Assembly (NCBI GenBank): GCA_016744295.1 | Contig: JADGEQ010000006.1 | Coordinates: 62,001 to 126,000, forward strand | DNA length: 64,000 bases | Direction of reading: 5' to 3' | Source: Desulfobacteraceae bacterium | GTDB taxonomy: Bacteria > Desulfobacterota > Desulfobacteria > Desulfobacterales > Desulfobacteraceae | Shown here: positions 17,342 through 25,108 of the stretch, in pieces | Layout: every line of letters starts with the position of its first letter | Numbering within the stretch: position 1 is the stretch's first letter | Program-made: the position numbers and the translations under genes | Notes under the pieces: model-generated | Database searches by the model: none | The model's input: only the letters and a program-made list of their open reading frames with translations | What the model was told of the DNA's origin: nothing

Positions 17342-17734
17342 ATGTCCAGTGAAAGTTGTGAAATCAGGGGAATTGAAACCTGCCTTATGGATCTGCTCCA
17401 TTCCATTCAAAAGGCTGATATCGAGGCATATCTATGCCGGGTCAGTGATCAGGTTTCCTGTTTTGAACCGGAAACCCGGGGGCATTTATTAAAGGGAATC
17501 GGACTCCATCAATACCTGGTGGAACAGGCTGTACCCGTGGAAAATTACCACATTGAACTGATTGATCCCATGATCAAAGTTGCAGGAGATATGGCCTTTG
17601 CCGCCTATACCCTCCATTTGACAGAGATCATTGGCACAGAAGAGCGGATTTCCTCCGAGAATGTTACCCGGATTTTTCAAAGGGAAAATCTTGCCTGGAA
17701 AATGGTTCATTTCCACAGATCGCCTATTGCGTAA
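17342..17734 (+). CDS. SnoaL/NTF2-like protein
   Basis: A 130-residue protein of the cone-shaped NTF2 fold, as judged by the helical N terminus (LMDLLHSIQKADIEAYLCRV), DQVSCFEPETRGHLLKGI and a beta-rich end with ENVTRIFQRENLAWKMVHFHRS, a pattern seen in DUF4440/SnoaL proteins with a ligand pocket. A TTG 39 bp upstream is in frame; ATG 17342 is preferred for its AAGGAA. It follows the TRAP genes by 120 bp and may be the last gene of that transcript. Function unknown. Confidence 0.65.
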   Translation: MSSESCEIRGIETCLMDLLHSIQKADIEAYLCRVSDQVSCFEPETRGHLLKGIGLHQYLVEQAVPVENYHIELIDPMIKVAGDMAFAAYTLHLTEIIGTEERISSENVTRIFQRENLAWKMVHFHRSPIA

Positions 17735-17768
17735 TATTTTTCAGTTTTTTCTATCAATTTGTTTGTAG

Positions 17769-17795
17769 ATCCCCTTTGCATTTTTGGAAGGGGAT
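17769..17795 (+). terminator. hairpin after the SnoaL-like gene
   Basis: ATCCCCTT (17769-17776) and AAGGGGAT (17788-17795) pair perfectly around an 11-base T-rich loop. No T run follows the stem, so it may be only a weak terminator or a transcript-end hairpin. Confidence 0.35.
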
Positions 17796-17874
17796 TGGTG
17801 TGGTGTCCTGGATTTTAAATTCGCTTGCCGGTTAAATGCTTGATAAAGCGATACCCGCCATGGTATGAAAATTT

Positions 17875-19023
17875 ATGATAGATATCGAAAATATTGCGAT
17901 ATTGATTGTTGACGACATGAAAAGCATGCGCTCAATCATTAAAAAGATGCTTAAAAATCTGAAACTGGGAAAATTTGTTTATTTCGCAGAAAACGGATTG
18001 GAAGGTCTCAGGTGTTTACAGAACAGCCGTGTGGACCTTGCGATTATCGACTGGAGAATGCCGGTGATGACAGGGGTTCAGATGCTGGATGCCATAAGAA
18101 GCGACCGGCAGCTGAGGGATCTGCCGGTCATCATGGTGACGGCTGAGGCTGAAAAGGATATTGTTCTGGATGTGGCGGAAATAGAAGTGGAGGGGTATCT
18201 TTTAAAACCGTTAACCCCGGCTGTGCTGGATGAAAAGATCAGAAGTGTTGTGGACCGGGTGAATAATCCGGATGATGCAACACGCCACGCACGAAAGTCC
18301 AGGGAGTTTCAAGATGCAGGGAATATAGAACTTGCCATCCGGCACATGGAGATGGCTGTCAAGTACAAGCCGACTGCTTCCCGGTTGGTTCGGAATGTCG
18401 GGCTTCTCTATGCCAGGGCAGGAAAAATGGATTTTGCGGAAACCTATCTTCTAAAGGCGGCCCTGGTGAATCCCCAGGACGCCATTACCCGTCATTGTTT
18501 AAGTGAGATGTATTGGAAGATGAACAATTGGAGCAAGTCTGTTCAGTACTGGTGTGAAGTTATCTCCCTGACCAAAAAGTTTAATGAAGATGCCATCCTT
18601 GTCGGTGAAAAGTTATTTGAAAATTGCTTGAACCACGATGCCATAAAACTATTTTCAAAGCTTATCAACAAAACAGAAAAAAATTTTCCAATGAAGGAAA
18701 AAATTCTGAATTTATGCATGGAGGCAGGGGAGGTAAAATTTTCAAATCACCTGGTGTCTTTACTCATGGAAGAGTTCCCGTCAAACCATGGGTTGGTGTA
18801 TAAAGCAGGTCAGATCCATGAGGCATTGGGAGATGATGACAAGGCCCTTGAATATTATCTGGAAGCAGATCAATACCGGGACAGTTCCCTGGATGTTAAG
18901 CTCAAAATCGCCAGGATCTATTTTCTGAAGAAGAAAGTGATCCAAGCCGATAATTATCTGGCCCAGATACTTCGGGCAGATCCAACGAATAAAGAGGCCC
19001 TTACCATGCGACGTTCCATTTGA
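17875..19023 (+). CDS. response regulator with TPR output
   Basis: A 382-residue protein. Residues 7-125 form a receiver domain with the acidic pair D13/D14, phosphate acceptor D59 in LAIIDWRMPV, T in MVTAEAE and lysine in YLLKPL. The rest is a TPR-like helical repeat array (residues about 145-375, for example VRNVGLLYARAGKMDFAETY). There is no DNA-binding domain or enzyme, so phosphorylation probably alters a protein-protein contact. No kinase gene is adjacent. Confidence 0.88.
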   Translation: MIDIENIAILIVDDMKSMRSIIKKMLKNLKLGKFVYFAENGLEGLRCLQNSRVDLAIIDWRMPVMTGVQMLDAIRSDRQLRDLPVIMVTAEAEKDIVLDVAEIEVEGYLLKPLTPAVLDEKIRSVVDRVNNPDDATRHARKSREFQDAGNIELAIRHMEMAVKYKPTASRLVRNVGLLYARAGKMDFAETYLLKAALVNPQDAITRHCLSEMYWKMNNWSKSVQYWCEVISLTKKFNEDAILVGEKLFENCLNHDAIKLFSKLINKTEKNFPMKEKILNLCMEAGEVKFSNHLVSLLMEEFPSNHGLVYKAGQIHEALGDDDKALEYYLEADQYRDSSLDVKLKIARIYFLKKKVIQADNYLAQILRADPTNKEALTMRRSI

Positions 19024-19028
19024 TGAGA

Positions 19029-19068
19029 ACCCACCTGCCTTCAGTTTCAAGGGAGGCGGGTCTTGTTT
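19029..19068 (+). terminator. intrinsic terminator after the response regulator
   Basis: ACCCACCTGCCTT (19029-19041) pairs with AAGGGAGGCGGGT (19049-19061) with two internal mismatches and a 7-base loop, followed by CTTGTTT. It ends the response-regulator transcript before the convergent acyl-CoA dehydrogenase gene. Confidence 0.75.
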
Positions 19069-19093
19069 ATCAAGAAGGATTTACACAAAAAGC

Positions 19094-20338
19094 TTACTCG
19101 AAAATTTTTTCGTCAATGGCTTCTGCTTCGGCGGCATCTGTTTCCATATCCCTGATTTTACCCTGATTTTTATCCTTCCCGTATTGTTTGTACCATTCAT
19201 TGGCAATGATCATGGACATCACCTCATTGGTGCCGGTCCAGATGGAAGCCAGGCGAAGATCCCTGACGATTCGTTCCACCGGGTAGATATTGGTGTATCC
19301 GATTCCCCCCATGACCTGCATGGCATTGTTGGCTGCCTTTTGGCAGGATTCTGTAACAAATTTCTTGGATTGGGAAACAAGACGCCGGATCTGTTTGTCA
19401 TTGATCTTTTCATCCACTGCCCTGGCAGTCGTGTAAATCATGGCCCGGGCGGCGTCCAGAAGGGTGACAGCCTCAGCCACTTGAAAGGAGACACCCTGGA
19501 ACTGGGCCACGGGCTGGCCGAAGGCCTTTCTTTTTGAGGTGTATCCCGTGGCCACATCCACCGCCGGAGCTGCAGCCCCAATGGTCATGGCAGCAGTCCC
19601 CAGACGTTCGGGGATCATCATGGTGTTGAAAATTTTTACCCCCTGGTTCAGCTCTCCCAGAAGATTTTCCTTGGGAACCCGTACATCTTCGAATACCATT
19701 CTTGCGGCTCCGCCGCCCCTGCAGCCCATTAGCCCGTAAAGATACTCGCTTTTGACGCCCTCGGTTTTGTCCACAATAAAGCAGGAAATACTTTCATGGG
19801 GCTTGCCGCCGGGATCTGTTCTGGCATAAACCAGAAAATAATCAGCTCCTTCGCCGCCTACGATGAATCGTTTCTGGCCGTTCAACAGGAAATGATCTGC
19901 ATGCTCCTCGGCAATGGTGGTGGTGCCGAAAAAATCAGACCCGCCCCTGGGTTCGGTGAGACATTCGGCAGCAAAGATATCTCCTGCCAGAAGGGGTTTG
20001 ACATATTTTTCTTTCTGGGCGTCATTGCCATGTAGAATGATGGCATCGCAGACAAGTTCCGCCCCCACACCAAAGGTGCAGGCAAAAATATATCCCAGCC
20101 TTCCCACCTCCTCCATTACCATACAGGTGGAAACCCAGTCCATTCCACGACCGCCCCATTTTTTGGGATAGCGACATCCCATCAGGTTTCGTTTTCCGGC
20201 TTCCTGGAGAAATTCCTTTGGGAACTGGATAATATCTGCATCCATGTCCAGAATCATTTTCCTGGGAATTGATTTTACAAAGTCACGGGTTTCGTCCCGG
20301 AGTTTTATTTGGTCTTCATTTAAAAGATAGTCAAACAT
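19094..20338 (-). CDS. acyl-CoA dehydrogenase
   Basis: A 414-residue FAD flavoenzyme that would desaturate an acyl-CoA at the alpha-beta bond. ECLTEPRGGSDFFG, KRKAFGQPVAQFQGV and QVMGGIGYTNIYPVERIVRD are family hallmarks. The glutamate usual in the C-terminal EGT motif is threonine (T368 in WTGTNE), so the base is probably elsewhere; E244 in PERLG aligns roughly with the region that supplies it in isovaleryl- and long-chain dehydrogenases. It is the last gene of the merR-synthetase-dehydrogenase operon. The C terminus is rich in Glu/Asp. Confidence 0.9.
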   Translation of the reverse strand: MFDYLLNEDQIKLRDETRDFVKSIPRKMILDMDADIIQFPKEFLQEAGKRNLMGCRYPKKWGGRGMDWVSTCMVMEEVGRLGYIFACTFGVGAELVCDAIILHGNDAQKEKYVKPLLAGDIFAAECLTEPRGGSDFFGTTTIAEEHADHFLLNGQKRFIVGGEGADYFLVYARTDPGGKPHESISCFIVDKTEGVKSEYLYGLMGCRGGGAARMVFEDVRVPKENLLGELNQGVKIFNTMMIPERLGTAAMTIGAAAPAVDVATGYTSKRKAFGQPVAQFQGVSFQVAEAVTLLDAARAMIYTTARAVDEKINDKQIRRLVSQSKKFVTESCQKAANNAMQVMGGIGYTNIYPVERIVRDLRLASIWTGTNEVMSMIIANEWYKQYGKDKNQGKIRDMETDAAEAEAIDEKIFE

Positions 20339-20348
20339 AAATATTTCC

Positions 20349-21860
20349 TTATTGGTTATTAATATTTTCTCTGAGTTTATATTTCATGACCTTTCCGCTG
20401 GGAGTGTGGGGCAGTTCATCTATAAAATGGAAGGTTTTGGGGATTTTAAATCTGGCCAACCGCTGGGATAAAAAGACGGATAATTCTTCCGGGGTAAGCT
20501 GGGTTTCCTTGTCCAAAACAATGACTCCGTGGACGGTCTCCCCCCAGTCGGCATGGGCGGCTCCTATAACGGCTGCCTCGCTGATGCCGGGGTGTTCCAT
20601 GATCCGGTCCTCCACCTCCTTGGAATAAACATTTTCTCCGCCCGTAACAATCATGTCCTTGATGCGATCCACGATAAAAAGATATCCGGCTTTATCGATG
20701 ATCGCCATATCACCGGTTCTGTACCAGCCGTCAAAAAAGGCCTCTTTTGTGGCTTCAGCATTATTCAGGTAGCCTGTCATCATGGAGTCTGCCCTGAGCC
20801 AGATTTCACCGGTTTCTCCGGGGTTGGCCTGGGTGGTTTCGTCTTTCATCACCTTGAGTTTAGCACCGGGAAGGGGTTTGTTGCCGATGGAACCTGCATG
20901 TTCCCCATGGTCCTCGGGGGTGAGAACCGCTCCTGTAGGGCCTGATTCTGTCATCCCGTAAACCTGAAAAAAGCGGTCCGACCCATAGCTTTTGACCAGT
21001 TTTTTTACGGTTTCCGGGGCAATGGGCCCGCCGCCGTATATCCAAGACTTCATGGATGAAAGGTTAAAATTTGCAAAATGGGGGATTACCTTAAGGGGCA
21101 TGAGATAGGAAATCGGGGCGCCAAAATAGGCAGTGCACTGCCGTTGTTCAATGGCCTCAAGAAAATGAAGGGGGTGGTATTCCCTGAGAAGGACAGCGGT
21201 TCCGCCCACGGTGGTGATCCCCATAAACCAGTTGTTCAGGGGTGAGGAATGCCAGATGGGCATGGCAATGAGCATCCGGTCATTGCCATCAAGGTTTATT
21301 GCCTTGGCGCCTGTGATCCCGGCTGAAACAACACTTTTATGGGTATGAAGGCATCCCTTGGGATTGCCTGTGGTGCCACTGGTATACAAAATTTGGGCCA
21401 GGTCTTCGGCATCAATGGACACTGGGGAAAACCTGGCTGCTTTTGCCATGGCGTCCCCTAAAAAATCAACCCTGTCAGTTCGGGTGTTCATGCTTAATTT
21501 TTCTATGGGCTGGTCCAGGCCCCGGGCAACTGCATCAAGACTTCCGTCAAACAAGAAAAGCTGGGCCTTGCTGTCTGCAAGGATATAATCCACTTCAGGG
21601 GCGGTGAGTTTATGGTTGACGGGAACCACCACGCCTCCGGCCTTCAGAACACCGAAAAAGGAAAAAACAAAATCAAAACTGTTCTGGCCCATGATGGCCA
21701 CAGGATCTCCCTTTTTTATCCCCAGGGCCTGGAAGCAGGCAGCAGCTTGTTCACTTTTTTTTCTGACCTCCTGAAAGCTAACCTGTGTTTCCATGTCGCA
21801 GAGGGCAATTTTGTCAGGGTGATTCTCAGAATTTGTGTCAACAAGTGTTACAATATTCAT
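20349..21860 (-). CDS. AMP-forming acyl-CoA synthetase
   Basis: A 503-residue adenylate-forming ligase. It has the P-loop YTSGTTGNPKG, the A5 region YGMTESGPTG, YRTGDMA and the C-terminal catalytic lysine in TPSGKVMKYKLRE. It activates a fatty or branched-chain acid to its CoA ester by way of an acyl-AMP. Its start overlaps the merR stop by 4 bp and the dehydrogenase follows after 10 bp, so the three form one transcript and the acyl-CoA product is the likely substrate of that dehydrogenase. Confidence 0.92.
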   Translation of the reverse strand: MNIVTLVDTNSENHPDKIALCDMETQVSFQEVRKKSEQAAACFQALGIKKGDPVAIMGQNSFDFVFSFFGVLKAGGVVVPVNHKLTAPEVDYILADSKAQLFLFDGSLDAVARGLDQPIEKLSMNTRTDRVDFLGDAMAKAARFSPVSIDAEDLAQILYTSGTTGNPKGCLHTHKSVVSAGITGAKAINLDGNDRMLIAMPIWHSSPLNNWFMGITTVGGTAVLLREYHPLHFLEAIEQRQCTAYFGAPISYLMPLKVIPHFANFNLSSMKSWIYGGGPIAPETVKKLVKSYGSDRFFQVYGMTESGPTGAVLTPEDHGEHAGSIGNKPLPGAKLKVMKDETTQANPGETGEIWLRADSMMTGYLNNAEATKEAFFDGWYRTGDMAIIDKAGYLFIVDRIKDMIVTGGENVYSKEVEDRIMEHPGISEAAVIGAAHADWGETVHGVIVLDKETQLTPEELSVFLSQRLARFKIPKTFHFIDELPHTPSGKVMKYKLRENINNQ

Positions 21861-22312
21861 TTTTTTTCCTCCTGAAGCGTTTGATTTGTTTGCAGTTTTA
21901 ATTGGCTGATTCGATTGAGCAGCTTTTGCCGGGTTGCCAGGATATCTTGTTCCAGAAGTTCCAACTCCTTTTTCCTGTCCTGAATTTGCTTTAATTTTGC
22001 ATCCCCGAACCTGAGGCTTTTTTCAATTTGCTGGAGTTCATCCGGGTCGGCAGTGGCCATGCCGATCATCTCGGCGATTTCATCCAGGCTGAACCCAAAT
22101 CGTTTTCCCCGGAGGATCAGCTTGAGTCTGGCCTTGTTCCGGGGGGTATATACCCGCTGGTTCCCGGCGGTCCGATTTGGCTGGATGAGTCCTTTTTCCT
22201 CATAAAAGCGGATGGTCCTGGTACTGATGTCCAATTGGTCAGCAATCTGGGAGATGGTCCATGCTATAGAGTTTTCTTCTTCTTTCTGGGTTGTTTCTTC
22301 TCGCTTGTTCAT
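21857..22312 (-). CDS. liuR: MerR-family regulator, LiuR type
   Basis: A 151-residue regulator. The MerR winged HTH starts at WTISQIADQLDISTRTIRFY, and LKLILRGKRFGFSLDEIAEM is almost the same as in LiuR, the repressor of branched-chain amino-acid and fatty-acid degradation in proteobacteria. A coiled coil follows (residues about 90-150). There is no metal-binding cysteine set at the C terminus. A LiuR-like operator overlaps its own promoter, so it is probably autoregulated and controls the synthetase and dehydrogenase downstream. Confidence 0.85.
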   Translation of the reverse strand: MNKREETTQKEEENSIAWTISQIADQLDISTRTIRFYEEKGLIQPNRTAGNQRVYTPRNKARLKLILRGKRFGFSLDEIAEMIGMATADPDELQQIEKSLRFGDAKLKQIQDRKKELELLEQDILATRQKLLNRISQLKLQTNQTLQEEKK

Positions 22313-22333
22313 TGGGCCTCCGAAAGCAAATAG

Positions 22334-22370
22334 TTAACGTTTACGTAAACTGTAAATGTTTGGCTGTCAA
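22334..22370 (-). promoter_or_regulatory. merR operon promoter with LiuR-like operator
   Basis: On the minus strand TTGACA (22365-22370) and TACGTA (22342-22347) are 17 bp apart. The -10 lies inside TTAACGTTTACGTAAA (22334-22349), which includes the palindrome GTTTACGTAAAC and resembles the published LiuR box (TTTACGTnnACGTAAA-like, from memory). A repressor here would block the merR operon directly and might also affect the divergent transporter 40 bp away. Confidence 0.75.
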
Positions 22371-22389
22371 TAAAAAAAGCTGAATCTCT

Positions 22390-22418
22390 TTGACTAAAAT
22401 GGGAAAATGCTATATTTT
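22390..22418 (+). promoter_or_regulatory. sigma-70-type promoter of the NSS transporter gene
   Basis: TTGACT at 22390-22395 and TATTTT at 22413-22418 are separated by 17 bp. A start at about 22425 leaves a 40-base leader before the ATG at 22465. Confidence 0.6.
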
Positions 22419-22464
22419 AGCGCTTTTTTTATGGTTTTTATTAAAAGCGAAAGGAGCAATATAT

Positions 22465-23940
22465 ATGAAAAAACGAGAACAATGGGGAACCAGGACAGGG
22501 TTTATTCTTGCCGCCATTGGGTCGGCAATCGGCCTTGGCAATATCTGGCGTTTTCCCTATGTGGCCTATGAAAATGGGGGGGGGGCTTTTTTTATTCCCT
22601 ATCTTTTTGCCATGCTGACAGCCGGCATCCCCTTTATGATTCTTGAATTTGGGACTGGGCACAAAATAAGAGGATCTGCCCCCCAGATCTTTGCCAAACT
22701 TTCGCCCCGTTGGGAATGGGTGGGATGGTGGCAGATTCTGGTATCCTTCATTATCTCAATATATTACGTGGCCATCGTGGGCTGGTCAATCTCCTATTTT
22801 TTTCTGGCCTTTAACCAGGGATGGGGGCTGGACACCGGTGATTTCTTTTTTAAATCCTATCTTCAGCTTTCGGACAGCCCCATGGCATTTGGCGGGATCC
22901 GATGGCCTATTTTCGCTTCCATTGCAGGGGCCTGGGTTATTTGTTGGTTTGTGCTTTTCAAAGGGGTGAAAAAGGGGATAGAAACCGCCAGTAAAATTTT
23001 CATGCCCCTTTTATTTATGATGATTCTGATTATTACCGTCAGGGCAGTGACCCTGGAAGGCTCCTCTGAGGGGCTGAACTGGATGTTTAAACCGGATTTT
23101 GGTGCCCTGCTGAATTTTAAGGTATGGATGGCAGCCTATGGTCAGATCTTTTTCTCCCTGAGCATTGGATTTGCCATTATGCTGACATATTCAAGTTACC
23201 TGCCCAAGGATTCAGACATCACCAACAATGCATTTATCACCGCCTTTGCAAATTGCGGTTTTAGCATTCTATGCGGGGTTCTGGTGTTTTCCGTTCTGGG
23301 GAATATGGCCCTGAATCAGGGGGTAGGGGTTGATAAAGTGGTCAGTTCCGGAGTGGGACTGGCCTTTGTGACCATTCCCAAAGCCATTAACAGTCTTCCC
23401 GGACCGGTTTTGTTTGGAACGCTTTTTTTCCTGGCCTTGATTTTTGCCGGGCTGAGCTCTATGGTTTCCATCTGCGAGGTTTCCGTGGCATCCCTCATGG
23501 AAAAATTTGATATTGACCGGAAAAAAGCGGTAACAATTTATTGTCTGGTCGGGCTTGTGTCAGGCGCTGTATTTGCCACCCACAGCGGGTTGTTGGTTCT
23601 GGATATCGTGGATCGTTTTATTAATAATTTTGGAGTGTTAGCAGCGGGTTTGGTTGAGATCGTTTTCCTTTCCTGGGTGTGCCGGTTGGATGTGGTTCAG
23701 AATCATGTTAATAAAACCTCTGATTTTGCCGTTGGGAATTGGTGGGTTTTCTGCCTGAAGATAATCACCCCTGCCGTTCTTGGCTATATGAGTATTGCCA
23801 ATCTGATAGGCGACATCAAAACTCCCTATGGGGGTTATTCCATGAACTCACTTCTTTATTTCGGGTGGTTTTTGGTAATATCCATTCTGGTCTTAAGCTT
23901 TATTTTCCAGGCAGATAGCCTGAAAAAAAACAGAAAATAA
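22465..23940 (+). CDS. sodium-dependent transporter, NSS/SNF family
   Basis: A 491-residue LeuT-fold carrier. The first helix, AAIGSAIGLGNIWRFPY, has the sodium-binding and unwound GNIWRFPY segment; YENGGGAFFIPYLFAML follows. About 12 membrane segments are seen. It imports an amino acid with sodium. An in-frame ATG 75 bp upstream is rejected because AAGGAG lies just before 22465. It shares a control region with the LiuR-type operon and is followed by a tiny membrane protein, as in MetP/MetS methionine systems. Confidence 0.93.
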   Translation: MKKREQWGTRTGFILAAIGSAIGLGNIWRFPYVAYENGGGAFFIPYLFAMLTAGIPFMILEFGTGHKIRGSAPQIFAKLSPRWEWVGWWQILVSFIISIYYVAIVGWSISYFFLAFNQGWGLDTGDFFFKSYLQLSDSPMAFGGIRWPIFASIAGAWVICWFVLFKGVKKGIETASKIFMPLLFMMILIITVRAVTLEGSSEGLNWMFKPDFGALLNFKVWMAAYGQIFFSLSIGFAIMLTYSSYLPKDSDITNNAFITAFANCGFSILCGVLVFSVLGNMALNQGVGVDKVVSSGVGLAFVTIPKAINSLPGPVLFGTLFFLALIFAGLSSMVSICEVSVASLMEKFDIDRKKAVTIYCLVGLVSGAVFATHSGLLVLDIVDRFINNFGVLAAGLVEIVFLSWVCRLDVVQNHVNKTSDFAVGNWWVFCLKIITPAVLGYMSIANLIGDIKTPYGGYSMNSLLYFGWFLVISILVLSFIFQADSLKKNRK

Positions 23941-23968
23941 TTTGCACGAATATAAGAGGAAATAAAAT

Positions 23969-24070
23969 ATGACAACATCTGCAATCATCATGATGGTCCT
24001 TGGCCTTGGTGTTACCTGGGGCGGTGCTGTGGTATGTATTACCATTGCCATTCGGAAAAAAAATATTTAA
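23969..24070 (+). CDS. MetS-like small subunit of NSS transporter
   Basis: A 33-residue protein: one hydrophobic helix (AIIMMVLGLGVTWGGAVVCI) followed by a basic tail, IRKKNI. Small proteins of this kind with the pattern M-G-x-T-W-G-G follow bacterial NSS transporters and are known as MetS in Corynebacterium MetPS, where they are needed for transport. AGAGGA precedes the ATG. It begins 28 bp after the transporter and ends just before a strong terminator. Confidence 0.85.
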   Translation: MTTSAIIMMVLGLGVTWGGAVVCITIAIRKKNI

Positions 24071-24084
24071 CCTGATTTGTTTTG

Positions 24085-24121
24085 GGGCCATGGACCTTAG
24101 GGTTCATGGCCCTGTTTTTTT
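24085..24121 (+). terminator. intrinsic terminator of the NSS transporter operon
   Basis: GGGCCATG (24085-24092) and CATGGCCC (24105-24112) pair perfectly around a 12-base loop, followed by TGTTTTTTTT. The T tract runs into the stop region of the convergent gene. Confidence 0.9.
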
Positions 24122-24867
24122 CAATGGGCCGGAACCGGCAGGTTTCGCTGGGTATAATAATTGACGATGATGTTTTTGATCTTGCCATTTTCAATCATTT
24201 GTCTGATTATGGATTCAGTTGCGTGAATATCTTCCATCAGATGGGATTTTTTTGAAATGCCGATATAGACCTGTTTTTTTTTGCTGAAACGAAATTGAGC
24301 CATCTCTACTCTGTCTGAAATATCCATTTTGTGAATCAATTCAATACCGGCGCCTTCGGGATAAATTACCGTATCCAGACGCCCCAGCAATAATTTTTTA
24401 AAATTGGACATCCCATTGGGAATTGATTCTTTGTCCAGAGTTTCGTCCTCGTCAAATCGATGGAAGTATTTTGATCCAAAGGTGGTTCCGATACGCAAAG
24501 GGTGGAGATCATTGTATGTTTGAATGAGAGAAGATTTCCCCTTGGGAACAAAAAAAACAGTGTCTGACCGGTTTTTATAAGGGGGGGATATAAAGTGGAT
24601 ATATTTTTCCCGCTCCGGCCGTTTGAGCAACCCTGCCATGAGGTCTATGGTTCCATCTTTCATCATATGTAGGCGTCTGCGAAAGGGTGCATACTGGGTG
24701 ATAAGGGTAACCTTTAATTCTTTGGCAATGGCATTTAAAATTATTGCACCCAGACCATTTTTGTTTTCTATTGCCACCGAGGTACTTAAGGTGCCATGGG
24801 CCCTCACAATAGATACGTGAAACCCAAGGAGGAAAACCCACACGAAAAAGCATAAAGAAAGTTTCAT
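24121..24867 (-). CDS. periplasmic substrate-binding protein, SBP_bac_3-like
   Basis: A 248-residue exported protein with a signal peptide ending near VRAHG. The remaining parts fit the type 3 (amino-acid-binding) fold: GLGAIILNAIAKELKV, RRRLHMMKDGTIDLMAGLLKRPERE and PLRIGTTFGSKYF. Lone proteins of this type often act as sensors or colonisation factors rather than with an ABC transporter, and no permease is adjacent. The ATG at 24867 is preferred over one 15 bp upstream because GGAAGG lies between them. Confidence 0.78.
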   Translation of the reverse strand: MKLSLCFFVWVFLLGFHVSIVRAHGTLSTSVAIENKNGLGAIILNAIAKELKVTLITQYAPFRRRLHMMKDGTIDLMAGLLKRPEREKYIHFISPPYKNRSDTVFFVPKGKSSLIQTYNDLHPLRIGTTFGSKYFHRFDEDETLDKESIPNGMSNFKKLLLGRLDTVIYPEGAGIELIHKMDISDRVEMAQFRFSKKKQVYIGISKKSHLMEDIHATESIIRQMIENGKIKNIIVNYYTQRNLPVPAH

Positions 24868-25041
24868 TTTTCCTTCCGTCATTGAAAAGTATCAGAGAAA
24901 GTGCTGTTTTATTCTTCGGTTGCGAATACTTAAAACACCCATATCAGTAATTGAGTGACCTGTAAAGACGATCCTTTTAAGTATTTGCAAAAGAATTTTG
25001 GTTCTGATATTCTTTTACAAGTTAGATGGTGATCAATATGG

Positions 25042-25071
25042 GGAGTGCCCTGAGGTTCTTTTCGGCACTCC
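25042..25071 (+). other. hairpin in the leader of the chemoreceptor gene
   Basis: GGAGTGCC (25042-25049) pairs with GGCACTCC (25064-25071). It is followed by A residues, so it is not a terminator for the plus strand. It lies 38 bp before the chemoreceptor start and may shape its leader. The rest of 24883-25108 is AT-rich without a gene. Confidence 0.45.
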
Positions 25072-25108
25072 AAAAAAGCCCTTTCAAAAATAAAATACGG
25101 AGTGTTCA

